This document shows positions 1 through 9,271 of a stretch of 64,000 bases of DNA, piece by piece (the first letter of the stretch is position 1; each line of letters starts with the position of its first letter). The translations under genes were made by a program, and so were the position numbers. The DNA comes from Pythium myriotylum (lineage: Eukaryota; Oomycota; Peronosporomycetes; Pythiales; Pythiaceae). The notes below the pieces were generated by a model. The model searched no databases. It was given only the letters and a program-made list of their open reading frames with translations, and was not told the origin of the DNA. The DNA is taken from positions 992,001-1,056,000 of the forward strand of contig JALJCQ010000004.1 of NCBI GenBank assembly GCA_023091665.1. The letters run 5' to 3'.

Positions 1-1
1 C

Positions 2-469
2 TACGTGTTCATGCTCAACGGCGGATGCATCAGCTGGCGCAGCAAGAAGCAGCGAACTGTCGCCCTCTCCTCGACCGAAGCAGAGTACATGGCTCTATCG
101 GAAGCGATCCAAGAAGCCGTGTGGCTCAAGGCGTTCCTGTGCGAACTCGGCGAAGTTGCAAGTGACCAAGCGCTCACGGTGTACGAAGACAACCAAGGTG
201 CGATCGCGTTGGCCAAGAACCCCGAGTTCCACAAGCGCACCAAGCACATCGACATTCGCTATCACTTCGTTCGTGAGAAGGTCGAGGACGGTCAAGTGTC
301 TCTCCAGTATTGCCCGACCCAAGACATGCTTGCCGACATCATGACCAAGCCGATCCCCACTGTCCAGTTCGACGTGCTCCGCACCAAGCTCGGTGTCCAA
401 GACGCAGTCGAGTCGAGGGGGAGTGTTGAAGATGATGCGCCTCGAACCCAGCGTCATCATTCCAGTTGA
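2..469 (+). CDS. Copia E1, RNase H end of pol (partial)
   Basis: This is the carboxy end of a family A Gag-Pol polyprotein cut by the left window edge. It covers the copia RNase H region, with the conserved SSTEAEY and [14 protein letters not shown] segments. The frame passes through the polypurine tract (GAGTCGAGGGGGAG, ending at 423) and stops at 467-469, 43 bases inside the 3' LTR. Sequence is nearly identical to the same part of E3, E6, E7 and E8. Whether the rest of this copy is intact lies outside the window. Confidence 0.93.
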   Translation, partial: YVFMLNGGCISWRSKKQRTVALSSTEAEYMALSEAIQEAVWLKAFLCELGEVASDQALTVYEDNQGAIALAKNPEFHKRTKHIDIRYHFVREKVEDGQVSLQYCPTQDMLADIMTKPIPTVQFDVLRTKLGVQDAVESRGSVEDDAPRTQRHHSS

Positions 470-766
470 AGCTCGGCAGTTGAAGCTCGGCTGTAGAAGA
501 TTCTCCTGCAGAAGATTCTCCGTGGAAGATTCGACATGTGGAAGATTCTCCGTCTGGTTCTGGTTTGAATCCAGTGCCACCCATCGACTTCGTTGAAGCA
601 TCCACGAAGTCAGTTTATGTTTGCATATGTTTACGATAGGTAGGACATACATTTGATTACGGTAGCGTAGGACACACACAGACGGCTTAGAGGTAGCAGC
701 AGCGAACTAAGTCCCGATCAATTCACTTTGCATTTTGCATCCCACCAACCAAGCGACCTTCCAACA
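424..766 (+). repeat. Family A LTR-1, shared by E1 and E2 (343 bp)
   Basis: It starts TGTTG and ends CAACA, directly after a polypurine tract and directly before the primer-binding site GGTTATGAGCCC. It is the shortest LTR in the array: it has one copy of a 16-bp unit (GATTCGACATGTGGAA frame) that is present two to four times in the others. GAAGATTC palindromes lie at 496, 511, 525 and 541. It is both the 3' LTR of E1 and the 5' LTR of E2, with no target duplication or spacer between the elements. Confidence 0.95.
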
Positions 767-778
767 GGTTATGAGCCC
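767..778 (+). other. Primer-binding site, half initiator-tRNA type, overlapping gag ATG
   Basis: Immediately after the LTR comes GGTTATGAGCCC, complementary to GGGCUCAUAACC, which is the anticodon arm (anticodon CAU) of eukaryotic initiator tRNA-Met, as in yeast. Drosophila copia and yeast Ty5 are known to be primed by such an internal tRNA cut site rather than the tRNA 3' end. The ATG inside the site (771-773) is also the first ATG of the gag-pol frame. The same site follows LTR-2, 5, 6, 7 and 10, the partial LTR at 35343, inverted LTR-4, and the family B LTR at 29114. Confidence 0.85.
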
Positions 779-3700
779 AAGCCCAGCCGACTCTGCCTCC
801 ACCGACTTCGCCTCCCCAGCCTTCGCCATGGATTCGACCACCCCAGCCCGCATCAACAAGTTCGACGGAACCAACTTCCACACATGGAAGTTCAAGATGC
901 AGATGGTGCTCGAAGAACGCGACGTCTGGGAAGTTGTCTGTGGAGAGGTCAAACTCGAGCAGTGCCAGACCGACGCGGACCGAGCCCTCTTCAAGAAGAA
1001 GTCTCGCAAGGCGCTCGCGATGATCTGTCTCGCGATGGAAGACTCGCAGCTCCCGCTGGTTCGGTCGGCGAGTGGTGCGCAAGATGCATGGTCAAGACTG
1101 GAAGAACACTTCGAGAAGAAGAGCCTTGCCAACAAGCTCTTTCTTCGTCGTCGTTTCTTCACGACCATGATGGAAGAAGGTGACGATGTGCTCACGCACA
1201 TCAACAAGCTCAAGACCCTGGCGGAGCAACTCGACGCAGTCGGCGCTCCGGTCAGCGAAGACGACTTGGTGATCACGCTTCTCGGCAGTCTCAGCGAGTC
1301 GTACCAGTTCCTCATCACGGCGTTGGAGTCGCGTGTCGACGCGCTCACGTGGGAACTCGTGACGTCTCGGCTGCTCCATGAAGACATGAAGCGCAAGGAG
1401 CAAGGTGGCGACGGAGCCACGCTTGGCCAAGCGTTCATGACAAGTGACGCGAAGCCCAAGGGCCGTGCAGTCAAGAAGACTGGCACGTGCAACTACTGCG
1501 GCAAGATCGGTCATTGGGCCGCGGAGTGCCACTCGCGTGTCAAGGACAACGGCAACGGCAACGGCAACGGCAACTCCGGCGGCAACGGAAACGGCAACGG
1601 CAACGGAAACGGCAACCCTCGGCAACGGTTCCAGCGAGCGAACCTTGCGCGAGATGAAGACCCCGGCGAGTACCTGTTCTCGGTCGGGAAGACCCAAGGC
1701 AAGTCGAGTCAATCCACGGCGTGGTTGGTCGACTCGGGTGCGACTCAGCACATGTCGCGAACCAAGCAGTTCATGATGAACTACAAGAAGATTGAACCAG
1801 TCGACGTGCATCTGGCCGATGATGGCACGGTCCAAGCAGTTGGCGTGGGAGACATTCTCATGTCGATGAAGACTCCAAGCGGTGTCAAGAAGGGTTTGCT
1901 CACCAACGTGTGGCATATCCCCAAGCTCAGCCGCAACCTGTTCTCGGTCGGAAGATTCACGGAGGACGTTGCTCCCGTGACGTTCGACAAGGACGGTTGC
2001 TTTGTCATGCTGAAGGGCGCCAAGCGGACCATCGGCACTCGAATCGGCAAGGGTCTGTTCAAGCTCAACATGTCTCCAGTGTCGACTGAAGCAGCCCACG
2101 CCGCCAGTACAAGACGAGGTCGCGCCATGTCCAAGTCGTACCTGTGGCACCTCCGACTCGGTCACATCGGCTTCAGCGGTCTCGAAGCCATCGTCAAGAA
2201 GGACCTCGCCGACGGACTCGACATTGGGTCTGTGCAAGAGTGGGAGGTCTGTGAAGGCTGTGCACTCGGCAAGCTGACTCGCGTCAAGTTCCAGTCGGGC
2301 ACGACCAAGCGGTCTGCGAATCTGCTTGACGTCGTGTACAGCGATGTGGCCGGCCCCATGAAGACTCCGACTTTCGGCGGCATGAAGTACTTTGCCACGT
2401 TCACCGACGACAAGTCTCGACTGTGCAAGTTGTACCTCATGCGGTCCAAGGACGAAGTCTACGACAAGTTCGTCGAGTTCGTCAACTGGGCCGAGAACCA
2501 AACCGGTCGTCGAGTCAAGGTGCTTCGAACCGACGGCGGCGGCGAGTACCAGTCGGCCAAACTTGCCAAGTTCTGCCGCAAGCGTGGCATCGAGCACGAT
2601 GTCACGCCGCCATACACGCCTCAGTTGAACGGTGTGGCGGAGCGCATGAACCGAACCATCGGTGAGTGTGGTCGTTGCAAGCTCCACCATGCCAACTTGT
2701 CCGACGAGTACTGGGGCGAAGCCGTCATGACTGCAGTCGAAGTTCGCAACCGACTTCCGACCCGCGCTCAAGACTTGTACAAGTCGCCGTACGAAGAATG
2801 GTACGGGAAGAAGCCCTTGCTCGCCAACTTCAAGGTGTTCGGCTGCCATGCGTACGTCCACGTGCCCAAGGAGAAGCGGTCGAAGTTCGACGCCCGAGCC
2901 ATCTTGTGTCGGTTCCTCGGCTACTCGGACCACGAGAAGGCGTATCGGTTTGAAGAAATCGCAACCGGCCGGATCGTCATCAGTCGAGACACGCAGTTCA
3001 TGGAAGACACATTCGACGATGGCAGGCGCGAAGAACCCTGGAGCAAGTCCGTCGAGTTCCGCGACGATGAAGATGAAGAAGATGAAGATGAAGCAACCGA
3101 CAACCAAGATGATGAAGACATGGGTGAGCAGCCAGCCTCACCAGCACCAAGTCAGCGCAGCTACGAGCGACCGGAGTGGCAACAGGGCCAGCGGTCGCAG
3201 CGTCCAGCAGCACCAGCATCGGCCCAGCAGCCGAATGTCGACTACGCACCAGGGTCCAAGCGCCACTCTCGCACGCACTCGCTCGAGAACCTGGCTGAAC
3301 CGCCAGTTGAGAAGCGCTACGGACGGGTTGGTCGCACAAGTGGTGCGACTCCACCACCCACGCAAGGTTCAAGGACATCGCTCGAAGATCTGTCTGCACT
3401 GCTCACGTCGATCGAAGAGGAAGGCGTAGAAGATGAAGACGAAGAAGGCGAAGACGTGCAAGAACAAGGGGGAGAAGACCAAGATTACGATCTCGAAGAG
3501 TTTGCTCTCGTCGTGAATTCAGGGGGAGAGTTGCCGACATCGTTCAAGTCGGCGATGGAATCCGACGACGCCAGCAACTGGAAGGAAGCCTGCGACTCCG
3601 AGCTTGAGTCGCTCAAGAAGAACGAGACCTGGGACCTAGTCCCTTTGCCAGCCGGACGCAAGGCCATCACCAGCAAGTGGGTGTTCAAGGTCAAGGAAAC

Positions 3701-4169
3701 CGCCGAAGGACTCGTCGAGCGGTACAAGGCTCGACTCGTTGCCAAGGGGTTCCTGCAGAAGTACGGCATCGACTTCGAAGAGACATTCGCACCCGTCGCC
3801 AAGTTCACGTCGATCCGCACCATCCTCAGCATCGCCGCTCGACACAAGCTCATGATCCATCAGATGGATGTCAAGACGGCGTTCCTGAACGGCAACCTCG
3901 ACGAAGAAATCTACATGAAGCAGCCCGAAGGCTTCGTCGACCAGCGCCACCCCGACTACGTGTGCAAGCTCAAGCGCTCGCTCTACGGTCTCAAGCAGTC
4001 GCCCCGCATGTGGAACCAGACCATCGACGCCTTCATGCGCAAGGTCGGCTTCACCAAGTGCGAGATGGACCACTGCGTGTACGTCAAGCGGAGCGGCTCA
4101 GCGATGATCTTCGTGGTGATCCATGTTGAAGATGATGCGCCTCGAACCCAGCGTCATCATTCCAGTTGA
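771..4169 (+). pseudogene. Copia E2 gag-pol, missing RT catalytic loop and RNase H
   Basis: The frame opens at the ATG within the primer-binding site and runs through gag, the zinc knuckle ([14 protein letters not shown], about residues 240-253), protease (DSGA), integrase and the first part of reverse transcriptase. At 4123 it is cut just before the YVDD catalytic loop and joined directly to the first base of an LTR (TGTTG at 4124); the final residues are LTR-encoded. About 990 bp present in E7 (end of RT, RNase H, polypurine tract) are absent. The copy cannot encode an active reverse transcriptase. The acidic spacer between integrase and RT and the Gly-Asn run are longer here than in E3. 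Confidence 0.93.
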
Positions 4170-4482
4170 AGCTCGGCAGTTGAAGCTCGGCTGTAGAAGA
4201 TTCTCCTGCAGAAGATTCTCCGTGGAAGATTCGACATGTGGAAGATTCGACATGTGGAAGATTCTCCGTCTGGTTCTGGTTTGAATCCAGTGCCACCCAT
4301 CGACTTCGTTGAAGTATCCACGAAGTCAGTTTATGTTTGCATATGTTTACGATAGGTAGGACATACATTTGATTATGGTAGCGTAGGACACACACAGACG
4401 GCTTAGAGGTAGCAGCAGCGAACTAAGTCCCGATCAATTCACTTTGCATTTTGCATCCCACCAACCAAGCGACCTTCCAACA
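4124..4482 (+). repeat. Family A LTR-2, between E2 and E3 (359 bp)
   Basis: TGTTG...CAACA ends with two copies of the 16-bp unit. Its left edge abuts truncated E2 pol with no polypurine tract; its right edge abuts a normal primer-binding site. Confidence 0.94.
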
Positions 4483-4486
4483 GGTT

Positions 4487-7400
4487 ATGAGCCCAAGCCC
4501 AGCCGACTCTGCCTCCACCGACTTCGCCTCCCCAGCCTTCGCCATGGATTCGACCACCCCAGCTCGCATCAACAAGTTCGACGGAACCAACTTCCACACA
4601 TGGAAGTTCAAGATGCAGATGGTGCTCGAAGAACGCGACGTCTGGGAAGTTGTCTGTGGAGAGGTCAAACTCGAGCAGTGCCAGACCGACGCGGACCGAG
4701 CCCTCTTCAAGAAGAAGTCTCGCAAGGCGCTCGCGATGATCTGTCTCGCGATGGAAGACTCGCAGCTCCCGCTGGTTCGGTCGGCGAGTGGTGCGCAAGA
4801 TGCATGGTCAAGACTGGAAGAACACTTCGAGAAGAAGAGCCTTGCCAACAAGCTCTTTCTTCGTCGTCGTTTCTTCACGACCATGATGGAAGAAGGTGAC
4901 GATGTGCTCACGCACATCAACAAGCCCAAGACCCTGGCGGAGCAACTCGACGCAGTCGGCGCTCCGGTCAGCGAAGACGACTTGGTGATCACGCTTCTCG
5001 GCAGTCTCAGCGAGTCGTACCAGTTCCTCATCACGGCGTTGGAGTCGCGTGTCGACGCACTCACGTGGGAACTCGTGACGTCTCGGCTGCTCCATGAAGA
5101 CATGAAGCGCAAGGAGCAAGGTGGCGACGGAGCCACGCTTGGCCAAGCGTTCATGACAAGTGACGCGAAGCCCAAGGGCCGTGCAGTCAAGAAGACTGGC
5201 ACGTGCAACTACTGCGGCAAGATCGGTCATTGGGCCGCGGAGTGCCACTCGCGTGTCAAGGACAACGGCAACGGCAACGGAAACGGCAACCCTCGGCAAC
5301 GGTTCCAGCGAGCGAACCTTGCGCGAGATGAAGACCCCGGCGAGTACCTGTTCTCGGTCGGGAAGACCCAAGGCAAGTCGAGTCAATCCACGGCGTGGTT
5401 GGTCGACTCGGGTGCGACTCAGCACATGTCGCGAACCAAGCAGTTCATGATGAACTACAAGAAGATTGAACCAGTCGACGTGCATCTGGCCGATGATGGC
5501 ACGGTCCAAGCAGTTGGCGTGGGAGACATTCTCATGTCGATGAAGACTCCAAGCGGTGTCAAGAAGGGTTTGCTCACCAACGTGTGGCATATCCCCAAGC
5601 TCAGCCGCAACCTGTTCTCGGTCGGAAGATTCACGGAGGACGTTGCTCCCGTGACGTTCGACAAGGACGGTTGCTTCGTCGTTCTCAAGGGCGCCAAGCG
5701 GACCATCGGCACTCGAATCGGCAAGGGTCTGTTCAAGCTCAACATGTCTCCAGTGTCGATTGAAGCAGCCCACGCCGCCAGTACAAGACGAGGTCGCGCC
5801 ATGTCCAAGTCGTACCTGTGGCACCTCCGACTCGGTCACATCGGCTTCAGCGGACTCGAAGCCATCGTCAAGAAGGACCTCGCCGACGGACTCGATATCG
5901 GGTCTGTGCAGGAGTGGGAGGTCTGTGAAGGCTGTGCACTCGGCAAGCTGACTCGCGTCAAGTTTCAGTCGGGCACGACCAAGCGGTCTGCGAATCTGCT
6001 TGACGTCGTGTACAGCGATGTGGCCGGCCCCATGAAGACTCCGACTTTCGGCGGCATGAAGTACTTCGCCACGTTCACCGACGACAAGTCTCGACTGTGC
6101 AAGTTGTACCTCATGCGGTCCAAGGACGAAGTCTACGACAAGTTCGTCGAGTTCGTCAACTGGGCCGAGAACCAAACCGGTCGTCGAGTCAAGGTGCTTC
6201 GAACCGACGGCGGCGGCGAGTACCAGTCGGCCAAACTTGCCAAGTTCTGTCGCAAGCATGGCATCGAGCACGACGTCACGCCGCCATACACGCCTCAGTT
6301 GAACGGTGTGGCGGAGCGCATGAACCGAACCATCGGTAAGTGTGGTCGTTGCAAGCTCCACCATGCCAACTTGTCCGACGAGTACTGGGGCGAAGCCGTC
6401 ATGACTGCAGTCGAAGTTCGCAACCGACTTCCGACCCGCGCTCAAGACTTGTACAAGTCGCCGTACGAAGAATGGTACGGGAAGAAGCCCTTGCTCGCCA
6501 ACTTCAAGGTGTTCGGCTGCCTGCGTACGTCCACGTGCCCAAGGAGAAGCGGTCGAAGTTCGACGCCCGAGCCATCTTGTGTCGGTTCCTCGGCTACTCG
6601 GACCACGAGAAGGCGTATCGGTTTGAAGAAATCGCAACCGGCCGGATCGTCATCAGTCGAGACGCGCAGTTCATGGAAGACACATTCGACGATGGCAAGC
6701 GCGAAGAACCCTGGAGCAAGTCCGTCGAGTTCCGCGACGATGAAGATGATGAAGATCAAGATGAAGCAACCGACAACCAAGATGATGAAGACATGGGTGA
6801 GCAGCCAGCCTCACCAGCACCAAGTCAGCGCAGCTACGAGCGACCGGAGTGGCAACAGGGCCAGCGGTCGCAGCGTCCAGCAGCACCAGCATCGGCCCAG
6901 CAGCCGAATGTCGACTACGCACCAGGGTCCAAGCGCCACTCTCGCACGCACTCGCTCGAGAACCTGGCTGAACCGCCAGTTGAGAAGCGCTACGGACGGG
7001 TTGGTCGCACAAGTGGTGCGACTCCACCACCCACGCAAGGTTCAAGGACATCGCTCGAAGATCTGTCTGCACTGCTCACGTCGATCGAAGAGGAAGGCGT
7101 AGAAGATGAAGACGAAGAAGGCGAAGACGTGCAAGAACAAGGGGGAGAAGACCAAGATTACGATCTCGAAGAGTTTGCTCTCGTCGTGAATTCAGGGGGA
7201 GAGTTGCCGACATCGTTCAAGTCGGCGATGGAATCCGACGACGCCAGCAACTGGAAGGAAGCCTGCGACTCCGAGCTTGAGTCGCTCAAGAAGAACGAGA
7301 CCTGGGACCTAGTCCCTTTGCCAGCCGGACGCAAGGCCATCACCAGCAAGTGGGTGTTCAAGGTCAAGGAAACCGCCGAAGGACTCGTCGAGCGGTACAA

Positions 7401-8829
7401 GGCTCGACTCGTTGCCAAGGGGTTCCTGCAGAAGTACGGCATCGACTTCGAAGAGACATTCGCACCCGTCGCCAAGTTCACGTCGATCCGCACCATCCTC
7501 AGCATCGCCGCTCGACACAAGCTCATGATCCATCAGATGGATGTCAAGACGGCGTTCCTGAACGGCAACCTCGACGAAGAAATCTACATGAAGCAGCCCG
7601 AAGGCTTCGTCGACCAGCGCCACCCCGACTACGTGTGCAAGCTCAAGCGCTCGCTCTACGGTCTCAAGCAGTCGCCACGCATGTGGAACCAGACCATCGA
7701 CGCCTTCATGCGCAAGGTCGGCTTCACCAAGTGCGAGATGGACCACTGCGTGTACGTCAAGCGGAGCGGCTCAGCGATGATCTTCGTGGTGATCTACGTC
7801 GACGACCTCATCCTCGCCTGCAACAGCCTCGAGTTGCTCACGGCGACCAAGCGTGCACTCAGCGAACGCTTCGAGATGTCCGACCTCGGCGAACTCAAGT
7901 ACTGCCTCGGCATGGAAGTTGATCAAGACCCCAAGTCCGGCGACGTGACCATGCGGCAGACCAAGTTCCTGCAGTCGATCCTGACCAAGTTCGGCATGCA
8001 AGACTGCAAACCAGTGAGGACCCCTCAAGACCCCGGACTCAAGCTGACCAAGGCCATGTGTGAAGGTGGTTGCAAGCACGAAGACACCATGAAGAACGTG
8101 CCGTACCGAAGTGCAGTCGGCGCACTCATGTACCTCATGGTCGGCACTCGACCAGACCTCGCAGCGGCAGTCGGCACACTCAGCCAGTTCGCCGCGGACC
8201 CGTGTCCAACACATTGGCAAGCTCTCAAGCGTGTGCTCCGGTATCTGCAAGCGACTCCGACCTACGGCCTGCAGTTCTCGGCATCGAACGACGGAAGACT
8301 GGTCGGCTACTCCGACGCCGACTGGGCTGGCGACATCGAGTCACGTCGAAGCACCAGCGGCTACGTGTTCATGCTCAACGGCGGATGCATCAGCTGGCGC
8401 AGCAAGAAGCAGCGAACTGTCGCCCTCTCCTCGACCGAAGCAGAGTACATGGCTCTATCGGAAGCGATCCAAGAAGCCGTGTGGCTCAAGGCGTTCCTGT
8501 GCGAACTCGGCGAAGTTGCAAGCGACCAAGCGCTCACGGTGTACGAAGACAACCAAGGTGCGATCGCGTTGGCCAAGAACCCCGAGTTCCACAAGCGCAC
8601 CAAGCACATCGACATTCGCTACCACTTCGTTCGCGAGAAGGTCGAGGACGGTCAAGTGTCTCTCCAGTATTGCCCGACCCAAGACATGCTTGCCGACATC
8701 ATGACCAAGCCGATCCCCACTGTCCAGTTCGACGTGCTCCGCACCAAGCTTGGTGTTCAAGACGCAGTCGAGTCGAGGGGGAGTGTTGAAGATGATGCGC
8801 CTCGAACCCAGCGTCATCATTCCAGTTGA
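4487..8829 (+). pseudogene. Copia E3 gag-pol with one-base frameshift
   Basis: This is a full-length family A copy: gag, zinc knuckle, protease, GAG-pre-integrase, integrase, RT with YVDD, RNase H. The Gly-Asn run after the zinc knuckle is the shortest of all copies. Near 6,520 the sequence reads GGCTGCCTGCG where intact copies read GGCTGCCATGCG; loss of one A shifts the frame just after the integrase core, so Gag-protease-integrase and RT-RNase H are in different frames. E6 carries the same deletion. The frame ends at 8829 inside LTR-3. Confidence 0.93.
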
Positions 8830-9142
8830 AGCTCGGCAGTTGAAGCTCGGCTGTAGAAGATTCTCCTGCAGAAGATTCTCCGTGGAAGATTCGACATGTG
8901 GAAGATTCGACATGTGGAAGATTCTCCGTCTGGTTCTGGTTTGAATCCAGTGCCACCCATCGACTTCGTTGAAGTATCCACGAAGTCAGTTTATGTTTGC
9001 ATATGTTTACGATAGGTAGGACATACATTTGATTATGGTAGCGTAGGACACACACAGACGGCTTAGAGGTAGCAGCAGCGAACTAAGTCCCGATCAATTC
9101 ACTTTGCATTTTGCATCCCACCAACCAAGCGACCTTCCAACA
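8784..9142 (+). repeat. Family A LTR-3, 3' LTR of E3 (359 bp)
   Basis: It has TGTTG...CAACA ends and two 16-bp units. The left edge follows a normal polypurine tract. The right edge (CA at 9142) does not meet a primer-binding site: it is joined to an inverted internal piece of another LTR. Confidence 0.93.
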
Positions 9143-9271
9143 AACCAGACGGAGAATCTTCCACATGTCGAATCTTCCACATGTCGAATCTTCCACATGT
9201 CGAATCTTCCACGGAGAATCTTCTGCAGGAGAATCTTCTACAGCCGAGCTTCAACTGCCGAGCTTCAACTG
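9143..9271 (-). repeat. Inverted LTR fragment (family A)
   Basis: Reverse complement of the middle of the family A LTR, from the CCGTCTGGTT segment back to the GTTGAAGCTCGG segment. It carries three 16-bp units, one more than the neighbouring LTR-3. The left junction is LTR-3's exact CA end; the right junction to E4 pol occurs in a four-base TGGA present in both partners. Confidence 0.88.

Noticed and set aside
480..560. CRISPR-like short repeats
   Set aside because: The spacing is 14-16 bp with no unique spacers, and the repeats lie within retrotransposon LTRs of a eukaryote.
735..770. Gag-pol start 12 codons upstream of the primer-site ATG (residues [11 protein letters not shown])
   Set aside because: The upstream start is TTG inside the LTR. 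The first ATG is at 771, and the same ATG is conserved in family B.
1092..3107. Long antisense ORFs of 600-670 codons in each copia copy
   Set aside because: They are the complement of gag-pol in one frame, kept open by its codon bias (third-position C and G). They have no family features and no separate start context, and they repeat in every copy.
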